Below the pieces are notes generated by a model. That model was not told the origin of the DNA and made no database searches. It worked only from the letters and a program-made list of their open reading frames with translations. DNA of 25,551 nt from NZ13-RE01 sp964612975 (GTDB taxonomy: Bacteria > Dictyoglomota > Dictyoglomia > Dictyoglomales > Dictyoglomaceae), in assembly GCA_964612975.1 (NCBI GenBank), contig CAZTGC010000012.1:1-25551 (forward strand), in the 5' to 3' direction. Within the stretch, counting starts at the first letter, position 1; each line of letters opens with the position of its first letter. Below are positions 6,076 through 16,916 of the stretch, piece by piece. The position numbers and the translations under genes were made by a program.

Positions 6076-9000
6076 ATATTCCATAAAGTTGTTTTTGTAA
6101 AGGATTTAGAGTTTGTTGGGTTTTTATTATTGTATTACTTACTTGTTGTGTCAAAGTATTACTTGCTTTTATAGTTAAATTCTTAACTGCTTTATCAAAA
6201 TTATCAACAGAAGTTTTAAAAGTATTTACTGCTTCCTTAAATATCTGTTCTTCTGTTTGTTGTATTTTACTACCTACTAAATTAGATATACTTTGTAAAA
6301 CATTTAAAATGTCACTTGTAAAACTTGCTGTCTCTTTTTCAAAGTATTCTTTTCTTTCTTCAGGACTACCAAAAGGTGATGGAATTTTAACAGGTTTAAC
6401 TTCAAAAGGTTTAAAGCTTTTTATACTTGTAATCTTATTCTCTATAGATTTTCCTATATCCTCAAGTTGTTTTAATAAACTAAAATATAACCCTGGTTGT
6501 TCTGTTGCTAATTTAGTATTACTTCTAATTTCTTCACTAAATTTATCTACTGTATCTTTTAATCCTGTTAATTGTTTTATACTTTCTTGTATCTCTTCAG
6601 GGTATTCTTTTAATTCTTTTTCCTGTAATCTTTCTTTGGTATTCTTTATAAAATCATCTACTCCTTGTTTAAATTTCTTTAAACTATCTCTTAAATCAAG
6701 TAGATTTTGTAAATGTTTTCCAAAAATATCTTCAAATTTTATAGTTATTCCTACTTTACTTAATTCTTTTTGTATTCTTAAAAACTCTTTCTCTCTTAAA
6801 AACTGATTATCAAGTGCTAAAAGATAATCCTTAACAAAATTCTTAATTAAATCTGCTGTTTCTGATATACTCTCTTTAATCTTTTCTAATTCATCTGTTT
6901 CTACTTCTACTTTAACTTTAGTAGAAATAATTATTCCTTTTTTAGACATTTCTTTAATAAAATCTTTAGCTTCTTCTATTCTTTGAAAGATTTTTCTTTG
7001 TTCCTCAAGTTTAAGTTCTTTAGCTTTCCTTGCAAAAAAGTTCTCTGTCTTCTGTTTTAAATCTTCTAATATTTCATCTGTTAAGTTTAAATTATTAATG
7101 CTTTTAAGAATTATCTCTTTAAAATTATTTAACTCTTCTAAATTTTTAGGAGAGAATATTTCTAAATATTCTGAAAGTTTATTGATTAATAAATCATTAA
7201 GATTAGGTAAAATATTTTTGAATTCTTGTTTTAGTTTTTCTTTTTCACTTGTAGTTAAAATGTTTGTAGAATTTATAAAATCATTAAAATTAGTTAAGAA
7301 AGTAGAAAAAATATCTAAAGCTTCATCAAAAGAAGTAGTAGTTTCAAGTATATTTTCAAAATTCTTTTGTAAGCTTTCTGGTAAAGCTTTAATAAATTTA
7401 TTAATAGCTTCTCGTTTTTCAGGTTCTGTTAATTTAGTTTCAAATCTTATTTTTCTAATCTCGTTTTCAAATCTATTAAAAGTTAAAGAAGTATTTCTAT
7501 ATATACTTGTTTGTTGTTGAAAATATCTTAATAAAACATCAGTAAAATTAGTATAATTATCGTTAATTTTCTTTAAGAAATTAGTTAAAAGCTCTTCATT
7601 TAAAATCTTACCTTCTTGTGTAAGAATATCATTAAGATTAAATCCTAATCTCTGTAAATCCTGATTAAGTTTTTTAAGATTTAATATTCCATTTTCTATG
7701 TAATCTTCTATCTTAATGCCTAAATCTTTAGCTTTAGCTTTATCTATAAACTTACTAAAATCTATACCTGCTTGTCTTAAGGTATAAGTATATAATTTTA
7801 ATAAATCACTTAAATCTTTATATTTAAGATAACCTTCTCTAATTTCATAAACTACATTTTCTAAAGCTTTATTAAATCTTTCTACTCTTTCTTGTCTTAA
7901 AGCTAAATTCTTTGTAGTTTTATCTTCTAAAACATCTAAATTAATAGGTAAATTCAAAAGTTCTTTATAATTTCTTTGTATAAAACTAAAATAAAGATTT
8001 TGATATTCAAATTGTTTTTGAAAACGTAATTCTTCTAATTGTATTAATCTCTCTACTTGTCTTCTAATGTATTCATTAAGATATTGTTCTTTAATTTTCT
8101 TATCATAAATTTTATCTTGTATATCTAAATTATTAGTAGTTAAATTACTAAATTCTAAAAACTTTGAATTTATTTTTACTTGTAAATCATTTAACTGTTT
8201 ATCTATTTCAAATATTTTCTCTTTATTTTGTTTTATTTTTTCTTGGTTTTCATTGAATTCTACTACTAATTTATTTATTTTTCTTTGTTGTTCATAATCT
8301 CCAACATAATATTTTTGTTCCTTTAATTTATCAAACTCTTTTAATATCTCTTTATTCCTTTCTTCTAAAGGTTTATTTAAATCTTCTAAATTTTTCTTTG
8401 AATTCATTAAATTTATTCTTTTTTGTAAAAGATTATTAAATTCTTGTTCTAATTTATTCCTTTTCTCTTGAATTTCTTTTGCATTAATATTTTCTGTTTT
8501 TATTAATTCCTTTTCTAATTCTACTCTTTCTTCTATAAGACTTTTCATTCTTTCAATGTTATTTATTCTTTCTTTTTCTACTTTATTAAGTAGTGTATTA
8601 ATTTCTAATAGAGTATTTAAACCAAGAGCTCTATTAAGAGCTCTTTCATAACTAAATCTTCTTTCTTTAGCTAATTCTCTATTGATTTCATTTATTGTTT
8701 CTTTAATAATATTTTTTATTAAATCCCCATAGTTTTCTATAATCTGTTTGATATATTGGTTATTACTTAAGTTCTTTTCAAAATTATTTAAAATATCTTT
8801 AAAAGCATTCGTTAATTTATCTTTAAGTTCTGGTGTAATATCAGCTCTTTCTTTAAGTTTTTCTTCAAATCTTTGTATAGCTTTTTGTTTAAAATCTGTA
8901 ATAATTTTATTTAATTCATCTAAAGAAGTAAAACTCTTTTCTTTAAAATCATCTGCTACATCTAATAAAGTAGAATTCATTATATCAATAAAACCTGAAA

Positions 9001-12000
9001 CATAATTATCTGAATTCTTTAAGAATTCATTTTGAAAATTACCTAATTGTTTTTCTAATAAATCTTTTAGATTTATCTTAAGGAATTTAGATTTTAAGAC
9101 ATCAAAACTTTGATTTAGTAATTCTAAACCTTCATTAATATCATTAATACTATTCATTACAAATAACTTAACTTGTAGGTTAAATAATTTACTTCTACTA
9201 CCTGCACTGAATTCATCTAATTTAGAAATAATATCTTTTAGGATAGTTCTATTTTCTAACAAAGTATCATTAAAATTTATACTAACATCTATTAAATCTT
9301 CTTCTAATTTAATAGTTTCTTTTATATTGTTTTTTAAGGTATTAAAAAAGTTATTAATTAAATCTGACCTTAAATATTCTTGTAATTGTATAGGAAAAAG
9401 AAAGATTCTATCTAATAAACTTCTATTTTTTCCTAAATTATTTACGCTTTTATTTATTTCTTCAAAGTTAATCCTAATATTTATAAAACTTGCTAAAAAT
9501 CTACCAATTCTTTTAATTGCTTCTGGTATTAAATTAATTAACCCTAATAAAAAGATAATTATCTTGCTAATAATATTAAAAACAAGTGTTCCAATTTCAA
9601 AGATGACTTTAAGAAAACCTATAATTATAGGTAAGAAAGTAACAATAGCTAAAATTAAAGGTGTTAATCTGGATATGATATTAAAGATAAATTTTAATAA
9701 ATTAAAAATAGTTTTAAATACACCTGTAAAAGATAGATAAATTAAATTCAAACCAGCAAATAATCTTTCTGATTTAAATGAAGTTAAGAATAACCCTTTT
9801 TGGAATATATCTAAATTTTTCTGGTTTATACCAATATCTTTTCTACCTAAAACAATAAATAAATTATCAAAGAATTCTGGTATTCTCTTATTGTTTGCTA
9901 AATTATTACCTAAATTCTCTATACTTTTATTTAAGGCATTAATTACTTCATTTAATCTTAAGATATTGAATATAGTAGGTAATATTCTATTTTGTCCTAC
10001 GAATAAATTAACTTTACTAATTAAGGTTTTAAATAATTCAGAATATCTTTCAAGATTAATACCTATACCTTTAAAGAATTTATCTATACTTTCAAAGTTT
10101 TCTAAAATTAAAACCAAACCAATTAAAGTAGAATTAATAACATTACTAAAGTTAGTTAAAAGCATTAAACTTTGGAATAAAGGTTCTGCTATAACCGTTA
10201 AGGATTTTAATACAGCTAATAAAGCAGTAAAAGCTAATGTAAATGATTTTAAAATACTTAAAGCTGTTTCATTCTCTGAAATCTGGAAGAAAAATTGTGT
10301 AGTTATATTTAAAATCTCTTTTAAGGGTTCTAAACTTTCTAAAGCACTGATTTTAAGTAATATAAAAGCATCTGTTAAGTTTTTAATTACTTGTCCTAAT
10401 GTTCCTAAAGCTTGTTCTGCTGTTCCTCTATATTTTTCTAAAAATTTCTTAACTGCTTCTGCGTTTCTTAATACAGCTTCTGATGTTCTATTAAATAATC
10501 TACCACTACTATCTAAAACACCACCTAACCTCTTTATCTCAAGGTTAGTTAAACCTATACTATGTCTTAAGTTCTTATAAGCAGTAGTATCTCCTTCTAT
10601 AGCTCTTGCTATATCGTCTGATATCTTTGATATCTCTATACCAAATGCAGTAGCTGTATCTGCTGTTAATTTAAAAATATTATAACTATCTATACCAATA
10701 GCTTTAAATTGTGTAAATGCTTCACTTAAATCCTCTATAGTAAATATCGTCTTTACCGATAATGTAGTTAATTCTTTAAATAAAGATTTTCCTAAAGTTA
10801 AACTATTATTCAAAGAATTATATAAAGCAGTTAATCTTTTTTGAATTAATAAAAGATTATTACTTTCTTCTATAAACCTAACTATAGCTTGTATAGAGTT
10901 ATTAATTAATTGTTTAAAGTTTCTGAAAACTGTATCTATTGCTTGTCCAAAGAAGAAGAATTTCATTGTAAATAAATCAAACTGTCTTGAGAATTTTATT
11001 GTATCAGTTATAATATGACTTATTCCTTCTATAGTTTTTTCATATGCTAAATTATTTGCTTCTATTATTTTTTGATTTTCATCGTTTGTATTCTTTAGAT
11101 TTCCTAATTCTTTTTTATATTCCTTTAAAATATCAACTAAATCTTTATATTGATTTATAGTTTGAGGAATATTTAAACCTTTTAAGAATTCTCTTTCTTC
11201 TGCAGTAAGTTTATTTGTTAGTGTATTTATTTCTTTATCAAGTGATGTTAAATCTTCGATATAATTTTCAAAATCTTTAACTATTTGTTGTAAATCTTGT
11301 AGTTTCTTATCTAAATCTTGTGGGTTTTCTATAGGTTTAAATATTTCACTAATTTTTTCTGTTATTTCTTCATATTTTAAAGTTGGTATTCTTTGAGAAA
11401 GAAGCTGTGGAATATTTTTAAATCTTGTTTCTTGTATAGCTCTTATTTTAGTAAAACCACTTGTAATATTTTCTAAAAGTTTTTTAGTAATTAAATCTTG
11501 GTATTCTTTTAAACTTTTAGGAATATTAACAAAAAAGGTATCTCTTAAAAGATTAAAGAAATCTTTTGCTTTTAGTTTAGCTTCAGCTAAATTTATTGTA
11601 TTTTCTATTTCTTTGTTATACCTTTGTATTAAAGCTTCTGTCTCTTCAAAAGGTAATTTTAATTTTCTTATAAAAAATTCTACACTATATACTGCACTTT
11701 TACCTTGTTCTTTTAATTCATTTATACTTTTCTTTAATCCTCTTAATCCAAGATTACTTACTATATCTTGATATTCTTTTTGTATTTCTTTTAATTCTGG
11801 TTGTTTTTCTAAATGAAATGGGATAATATTTTCTTTAAATAAAGTAGGTATTTCATTACCAAGTAATGTTAAAATTCTACCTATAGTTTCATCTAAACTT
11901 TCTGTTATTATACTATCTATACTATAACGTCTAAATATTTCTGTTAATCTATTTTTTAAATCTTCAATATCAGTTGCTTTTTTTAATGCATCTAATATAT

Positions 12001-15000
12001 CTTGTTTAGCGTTTTCATAAGTTTCTTTTAAATCTTCATAATATTTAGTATCTTTCTTTAATAATTGTAAAGTAGCTATTTTATTACCCAGTTCTAAAAT
12101 TTCTCTGTTTAAGTTTAGTATTAAATTATTCCCAAAAATTTTATAATATTCTAATAATCTTTTAGTAGGTATAGGTAATTTAAAACCACTTAAAGCTTTT
12201 TCTATTAAGTTAAATGGTATTAAACTTTCTACTGTAGGTATAGAAAAACTTTTAGGAGATTTTATGTTGTCTACTACTTTAAGTAAAACATTACTTTGTT
12301 CTTCTAAATTCTCTGTTATATTTTCTTTTATTTCTTCTGTTTTTTTAGATGGTTTTAATTTAGTTTTAAATAAACTTAAAGTATTTTTTAAATCAAGAAG
12401 ACTATTTTTAATATCTTCAGTGATTTTCTTTTTATTTTCTTGTAATGATTTTAAGTTTTCTTGTATATGAGAAAGATTGATTTTAGGTAAATCTAAACTA
12501 AATTTAATGCCTTCAATTTTTAGTTTATTCTTTTGAGAATAAAAATTTTGTAAAGCGTTTTTAAATTTTTCGTTATCTTTTGAAATATTATAACTTAAAT
12601 CATTAAAAACTTCTTGTCTTTGTTTAATAAATTCTTTAGTGTTTTCTTTTAAATCTTCAATTTTATTTTCTAAAAAAGCTTCACCTTTAAGTTTTTTTAG
12701 TAATATTCCTAAAACTCGTGAAGTTTTTTCAGTTATAAATCTTTGTTTAGTATTTTTAAATTTTTCTTCAATTTCTTTCTGGTTTTTAAGGTATCTTTCT
12801 AAATAATTTTTATACGTTTCATTAAGGTTTTTTAGTGCTTCTTCTAAATTTTTATCTATTTTTATTAAATTAGTTCTATCTATGGTTTTGGTTTCTTTAG
12901 GTTTAGTTTTATCAATTTCTTTTAGTTTAGATATATTTTTATCAAGATTTTGATTTATATTTTTAAGAGTATTATCATATCCTTTAAGTAATTCTTGGAT
13001 TTTTTGTTGAAAGTTTTTATTTACGTTTTTAAATTTTTTTGATATTTCTTCTATTCTTTTATCTATATCTTTACTGATTTCTGTAGGTTTAGCTTCTATA
13101 GTTTTTTCTAAAGGTAAAATCTCTTTAGAGGTTTCTGGTTTAATTTCTTTAACTTCTGTTTCTAAAGCCTTTATGAAATCATTAAAATCTTCAGAAATTT
13201 CTTTAGTAATTTTTTCTTTTAGGGTTTTAGTTTGTGGTTTAGTTTTAAGTTTTAATTGTGGAATTTCTATTAATTCTTTTAGATTATGGTAATAAGATAA
13301 TAAACTTCTTACTTGACTTTCTCTACTTTTAAGCTCTAAATCTTTACCTTCTTTTTTAGCTAATTCCTGTATTTCGGATTTAGTTTTATTTAATCTTATA
13401 TCTGTAGTTTCTCCTAATTCTTTATAAGTAGTTGTAAATAAAATCTTAAAGAAATTCTTAAAGATTTCTTTAACTTTAGGTGTTTGTTGTAATTTATCTA
13501 TTTCATTCTCTATATTCTTAACTAAAGTGTTAATATCTTTAGGTTTAAGTATCCCTTTATTTATTGCTAAATATATTTTTTCAAGAAAATCTTTTAAAGC
13601 TTTAAATGTAGGTTCTAAACCCTTTATTTTAAAGGGTTCTTTTTCAAATTGTTGGAATATCTCTTTTAACCCAGGAATATTTTCTATATTCTGGATTTCT
13701 TTCTTGATATTTTCTAAACCAATAGGAGAAATAACTTTTACTTTTTCTTTTGCTTTAACTTTAAATTCTTTATTAAGTTCTTTTAAACTTTTATCAAAAG
13801 TTTCTCTTTTAAGATTATTTATCTCTTTATTAAATTTTGAAATTATTTCATCTGAAGCAAATAAACTTTCAACAAAAGATTTTAGAATTTCTTTAGGATT
13901 ACTTGATTTTAATTTTATAACTAAACTATTAAACTTACTTAAAGTAAGTCTATTTATATCTTTAGGAGAAGTTTTTTGTAATTCTCCCCATTCAGTTATT
14001 ATTCTTTCAAATAACTCCTGTTCCTCAGGAGTAAATAATAAAATTTTTCTTAAATTTAATCTAAACCCTTTTAAACTTCTTAATAATTTCTTAATTAAAC
14101 CACCTGTAGTAGTATCTATTTCCTTTTCAGTTTCTAAAAGTTTAGTAGTAGCTTCTACTGGTATAGTTGAAGTTATCTTAAATATTTCCTCAAGATTAGA
14201 AGGTAATGATAATTTTGAAATATCTTTAAATAATTCTTTATGAAAATCCTCTAAATATTTATTAACTACATCTTGTATTTTTTTACTATCAGTTTCTGTA
14301 AGAATACTTTTTCCTACTATATTACTTTCTTTTAAACTCTGTTCTTGTAGATTTTTGTTTATTTCTTTTACTAAAATTATATTCTCTTGATAGTAATCTT
14401 CTAAATTCTTAATTAAATTATTAATATTTTTCTTATCAGTTTTAGTGATAGTTTCTATTAAAGATTGAAATACTTTCTTTCCTAAATCACTGATTTTTTT
14501 AGAAGTAATTTCTTTTAATAATCCTTCAGCTAAAGGAGTTTTAAGTTCTTTTAAAACTTCAGTAATAGCTTCTTCTTTAGTTAAACCAGTTTTTATTTTA
14601 CTTTTAACATCCCCTATTAAATCCTTAACTACATCCTCTAAAGTTTTTATATTTATTTCTTTTTCTCCTAAAACTTTATCTAAAATATAAGCTAAATTTT
14701 CTATATCAAAAGTTTTTAAAACTTTAATTAAATTCTCTAAATTAAAACCTTTTTCAGTTGATTTTAATATTTCTCTATATTCTTCATCAAAATTATCTTC
14801 CTCTTTAAGTGTTTTTAATCGTCCTTCATAAAGCTTTTTTAATATATCTTTTTTGTTTTTATCTAATTTTTTAAAGATTTTTTTAAGTTTTTCTAAATAG
14901 TTTTCTACAAGTATATTAATCTCTTTATCTTCTTCTATACTTGCTGTTTCTTTAAAACTTCCTTCTCTTAAACTTGCTGGTTTCTGAATATAAATCCCTT

Positions 15001-15868
15001 GTTTTAGAAATTCTTCTTTATTTAATTCTACTTTTAATAAATTTTTTATCCCTTCTTTAGGATTTAACTTCTTATAATAAGTTAAAATAAAATTAAAAAC
15101 TTCTTTTAAATTCTTTGCTGTTTTATCTGAAATTATTTCTAATTCTTTACTTATTTCTATTATATCTTTAAATTCTTCTATATTCTTTGGTAATTCCGTT
15201 TCTTTAGGTTCTATTAATTCCTTACTTAAAAAACTCTTATAAGCACTTAAAATATTTAATATTTTTTTACTAAAGCTTGTTGTTAAATCTTTAAAATCTA
15301 ATTCATTTTTAATCTCTTTATTTAAAAATTCTTTTGCTTCTTTATCACTAAATGTTGGTTTAAAAGACCTTAAAACAGGAATAAAAAATTTAAATATATT
15401 CTTTACCTTCTGAAATAATTCAGGTTCTATTTTCTTAAAAATATTTATATCTTTTTTACTACTAAAAACTTCTAATACTTTAAAAGTTTTCTTTAATTCT
15501 TCTTCGGTTAGATTATTAATATTTTCAAATATTTTCTCAAAGAAATCAGATTTAATAACAAAATTTTCTTTAGCTGTTTTGATTTTACTACTTAAAACAG
15601 GATATTCTTTAATTAAATCACTTATATAATCTGCTATTAAACTATTTATAAAAGGTTTAATCTTTAAAAAGGATCTCTCTAAATCTTTAATATTACTTTC
15701 TTTAGGGTTAAGTTTTTCTAATTCCTTCTTTAGTTTCTCGGGTAAATTTATTTTACTAAAATCTATCTTACCTAAAGCAAGTTTAATCTTATTTAAATAC
15801 TTTTCTACCTCTTTATCAATATTTTTATCGTTTATTAATATATCCAAAATTAATTGTAATTTCTCCAT
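6074..15868 (-). CDS. Giant tail tape measure protein
   Basis: A 3264-residue protein, the last gene of the late operon. Residues about 1-1600 are Lys/Glu-rich, helical and coiled-coil in character, with short Pro/Thr linkers. Residues about 1625-1860 resemble the conserved tape-measure minor-tail domain, with a helical LSEAFTQF segment, ATAFGIE, AIEGDTTAYKNL and a late GQVIKNLTDAF. Hydrophobic, membrane-like helices follow at about 1870-1930 and 2035-2135, as in tape measures that insert into the host membrane. The remaining 1100 residues return to coiled coil. Tape length sets tail length, so at 0.15 nm per residue the upper estimate is about 490 nm. The start is ATG 15868 after AAGGGGTTAAG, 11 bases behind the preceding gene. 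Its size is far above the common 700-1500 residues and recalls long-tailed Thermus phages such as P74-26. Confidence 0.93.
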   Translation of the reverse strand: MEKLQLILDILINDKNIDKEVEKYLNKIKLALGKIDFSKINLPEKLKKELEKLNPKESNIKDLERSFLKIKPFINSLIADYISDLIKEYPVLSSKIKTAKENFVIKSDFFEKIFENINNLTEEELKKTFKVLEVFSSKKDINIFKKIEPELFQKVKNIFKFFIPVLRSFKPTFSDKEAKEFLNKEIKNELDFKDLTTSFSKKILNILSAYKSFLSKELIEPKETELPKNIEEFKDIIEISKELEIISDKTAKNLKEVFNFILTYYKKLNPKEGIKNLLKVELNKEEFLKQGIYIQKPASLREGSFKETASIEEDKEINILVENYLEKLKKIFKKLDKNKKDILKKLYEGRLKTLKEEDNFDEEYREILKSTEKGFNLENLIKVLKTFDIENLAYILDKVLGEKEINIKTLEDVVKDLIGDVKSKIKTGLTKEEAITEVLKELKTPLAEGLLKEITSKKISDLGKKVFQSLIETITKTDKKNINNLIKNLEDYYQENIILVKEINKNLQEQSLKESNIVGKSILTETDSKKIQDVVNKYLEDFHKELFKDISKLSLPSNLEEIFKITSTIPVEATTKLLETEKEIDTTTGGLIKKLLRSLKGFRLNLRKILLFTPEEQELFERIITEWGELQKTSPKDINRLTLSKFNSLVIKLKSSNPKEILKSFVESLFASDEIISKFNKEINNLKRETFDKSLKELNKEFKVKAKEKVKVISPIGLENIKKEIQNIENIPGLKEIFQQFEKEPFKIKGLEPTFKALKDFLEKIYLAINKGILKPKDINTLVKNIENEIDKLQQTPKVKEIFKNFFKILFTTTYKELGETTDIRLNKTKSEIQELAKKEGKDLELKSRESQVRSLLSYYHNLKELIEIPQLKLKTKPQTKTLKEKITKEISEDFNDFIKALETEVKEIKPETSKEILPLEKTIEAKPTEISKDIDKRIEEISKKFKNVNKNFQQKIQELLKGYDNTLKNINQNLDKNISKLKEIDKTKPKETKTIDRTNLIKIDKNLEEALKNLNETYKNYLERYLKNQKEIEEKFKNTKQRFITEKTSRVLGILLKKLKGEAFLENKIEDLKENTKEFIKQRQEVFNDLSYNISKDNEKFKNALQNFYSQKNKLKIEGIKFSLDLPKINLSHIQENLKSLQENKKKITEDIKNSLLDLKNTLSLFKTKLKPSKKTEEIKENITENLEEQSNVLLKVVDNIKSPKSFSIPTVESLIPFNLIEKALSGFKLPIPTKRLLEYYKIFGNNLILNLNREILELGNKIATLQLLKKDTKYYEDLKETYENAKQDILDALKKATDIEDLKNRLTEIFRRYSIDSIITESLDETIGRILTLLGNEIPTLFKENIIPFHLEKQPELKEIQKEYQDIVSNLGLRGLKKSINELKEQGKSAVYSVEFFIRKLKLPFEETEALIQRYNKEIENTINLAEAKLKAKDFFNLLRDTFFVNIPKSLKEYQDLITKKLLENITSGFTKIRAIQETRFKNIPQLLSQRIPTLKYEEITEKISEIFKPIENPQDLDKKLQDLQQIVKDFENYIEDLTSLDKEINTLTNKLTAEEREFLKGLNIPQTINQYKDLVDILKEYKKELGNLKNTNDENQKIIEANNLAYEKTIEGISHIITDTIKFSRQFDLFTMKFFFFGQAIDTVFRNFKQLINNSIQAIVRFIEESNNLLLIQKRLTALYNSLNNSLTLGKSLFKELTTLSVKTIFTIEDLSEAFTQFKAIGIDSYNIFKLTADTATAFGIEISKISDDIARAIEGDTTAYKNLRHSIGLTNLEIKRLGGVLDSSGRLFNRTSEAVLRNAEAVKKFLEKYRGTAEQALGTLGQVIKNLTDAFILLKISALESLEPLKEILNITTQFFFQISENETALSILKSFTLAFTALLAVLKSLTVIAEPLFQSLMLLTNFSNVINSTLIGLVLILENFESIDKFFKGIGINLERYSELFKTLISKVNLFVGQNRILPTIFNILRLNEVINALNKSIENLGNNLANNKRIPEFFDNLFIVLGRKDIGINQKNLDIFQKGLFLTSFKSERLFAGLNLIYLSFTGVFKTIFNLLKFIFNIISRLTPLILAIVTFLPIIIGFLKVIFEIGTLVFNIISKIIIFLLGLINLIPEAIKRIGRFLASFINIRINFEEINKSVNNLGKNRSLLDRIFLFPIQLQEYLRSDLINNFFNTLKNNIKETIKLEEDLIDVSINFNDTLLENRTILKDIISKLDEFSAGSRSKLFNLQVKLFVMNSINDINEGLELLNQSFDVLKSKFLKINLKDLLEKQLGNFQNEFLKNSDNYVSGFIDIMNSTLLDVADDFKEKSFTSLDELNKIITDFKQKAIQRFEEKLKERADITPELKDKLTNAFKDILNNFEKNLSNNQYIKQIIENYGDLIKNIIKETINEINRELAKERRFSYERALNRALGLNTLLEINTLLNKVEKERINNIERMKSLIEERVELEKELIKTENINAKEIQEKRNKLEQEFNNLLQKRINLMNSKKNLEDLNKPLEERNKEILKEFDKLKEQKYYVGDYEQQRKINKLVVEFNENQEKIKQNKEKIFEIDKQLNDLQVKINSKFLEFSNLTTNNLDIQDKIYDKKIKEQYLNEYIRRQVERLIQLEELRFQKQFEYQNLYFSFIQRNYKELLNLPINLDVLEDKTTKNLALRQERVERFNKALENVVYEIREGYLKYKDLSDLLKLYTYTLRQAGIDFSKFIDKAKAKDLGIKIEDYIENGILNLKKLNQDLQRLGFNLNDILTQEGKILNEELLTNFLKKINDNYTNFTDVLLRYFQQQTSIYRNTSLTFNRFENEIRKIRFETKLTEPEKREAINKFIKALPESLQKNFENILETTTSFDEALDIFSTFLTNFNDFINSTNILTTSEKEKLKQEFKNILPNLNDLLINKLSEYLEIFSPKNLEELNNFKEIILKSINNLNLTDEILEDLKQKTENFFARKAKELKLEEQRKIFQRIEEAKDFIKEMSKKGIIISTKVKVEVETDELEKIKESISETADLIKNFVKDYLLALDNQFLREKEFLRIQKELSKVGITIKFEDIFGKHLQNLLDLRDSLKKFKQGVDDFIKNTKERLQEKELKEYPEEIQESIKQLTGLKDTVDKFSEEIRSNTKLATEQPGLYFSLLKQLEDIGKSIENKITSIKSFKPFEVKPVKIPSPFGSPEERKEYFEKETASFTSDILNVLQSISNLVGSKIQQTEEQIFKEAVNTFKTSVDNFDKAVKNLTIKASNTLTQQVSNTIIKTQQTLNPLQKQLYGI

Positions 15869-15879
15869 AACTTAACCCC

Positions 15880-16656
15880 TTAAGTTATTTCTTTTTGTTT
15901 AGTTTTTAATCTTCTACTTAAATTCCTAAAGTTAATATCTACAAGAATATTTTCTGCTTTCTTACCAAAGTTCTTAATATATTCTAAAACCTTATTAATT
16001 ATCTTAACCTTAATTTTTTGAGGTTTAAAAATTTTATTATTTATCTTAAACTCTAAAGCTTTTAATATTTTGTTTTCTTTCTTTGAAAACTGACTTAAAA
16101 TTATATTTCTTACATTATTTAAAAGATATTGTCTGTAATGTATAGGAAAGTTTGGTTTTATCTTAAACCCCCTCTTTTTATGAAAAATATAACTTTCATT
16201 GTCTTTATCTATTATTCTTTTACCTTTAATCCCTTGAAATATTTCTGGTTGTGTTTGTAAATACCCCCTTAATATTCTTTCACTTAAACCTCTCTCATCA
16301 TAAGAATCTTCTCTAATAAAATTTATATATCTTTTAAAATTATCAGTAGCTTTAGGTAAAATTAATTCATATTTTAACTCCCATCTCTTATTATTATCTT
16401 TACTTTTTATACCACCCTTAAACTCTGTGCTTACTATATATTCCATTACCTTATAATTACCATAAAATATATCTTCATTTAATAAATCTAAATTCTGTCT
16501 TAAACCTCTACTCCTTAATCTTTGTAAAACCCCTTTATAAATGTTTTCTTTAAATTTTTGGTTAATATAAAAAGTAACATCCTCTCTCGGTAAAGGATAA
16601 TAAGGTATAATATTTTGGATAATATAATTCAAAATCGCTCTTTTATATTCTATCAT
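15880..16656 (-). CDS. Unknown basic protein upstream of tape measure
   Basis: A 258-residue strongly basic protein that I do not recognise. The N-terminal 120 residues contain helical segments. The C-terminal third is Lys-rich (many KIKxK and NKIxK stretches) and would bind nucleic acid or an acidic partner. It begins one base after the preceding stop codon, with GAGAG as the only ribosome-binding resemblance, so coupling is likely. Its place directly before the tape measure gene is where tail-assembly chaperones usually lie, but it is longer and much more basic than these proteins normally are. Confidence 0.75.
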   Translation of the reverse strand: MIEYKRAILNYIIQNIIPYYPLPREDVTFYINQKFKENIYKGVLQRLRSRGLRQNLDLLNEDIFYGNYKVMEYIVSTEFKGGIKSKDNNKRWELKYELILPKATDNFKRYINFIREDSYDERGLSERILRGYLQTQPEIFQGIKGKRIIDKDNESYIFHKKRGFKIKPNFPIHYRQYLLNNVRNIILSQFSKKENKILKALEFKINNKIFKPQKIKVKIINKVLEYIKNFGKKAENILVDINFRNLSRRLKTKQKEIT

Positions 16657-16657
16657 C

Positions 16658-16903
16658 TTAAATCTCTCTTGCTAAATCTAATAATTCATTTAATCCTAAC
16701 TTCAAAAACAATTTACTAAAAAATAAAAATTTTAAACTTAATTTCCCTTCTTTACTCTCTTCTTTTAAACTATCAAGTATATCATTTAAATCTAAATTCT
16801 TACTTTCTAAATATTCCATAACATCTACCATTAATTGAAATTCACTTTTATTACTATCTAATATCTCCGCTAACTTCCTGTAATCTTTTATCTCTAACTT
16901 CAT
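16658..16903 (-). CDS. Small helical protein, tail-assembly chaperone candidate
   Basis: An 81-residue all-helical protein, rich in Leu, Glu and Lys (LDLNDILDSL, then a Leu/Phe-rich helix). There is no family that I recognise. ATG 16903 follows AAAGGGGG with good spacing, 13 bases after the preceding stop. Position and size are compatible with a tail-assembly chaperone, an inference from gene order only. Confidence 0.7.
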   Translation of the reverse strand: MKLEIKDYRKLAEILDSNKSEFQLMVDVMEYLESKNLDLNDILDSLKEESKEGKLSLKFLFFSKLFLKLGLNELLDLAREI

Positions 16904-16916
16904 AATATAACCCCCT

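Noticed and set aside
6309..14243. Several plus-strand open frames of 68-238 codons opposite the tape measure gene
   Set aside because: They are Ser/Leu/Phe/Lys-rich mirror images of the Lys/Glu-rich coiled-coil gene on the other strand, have no ribosome binding sites and start at arbitrary places.
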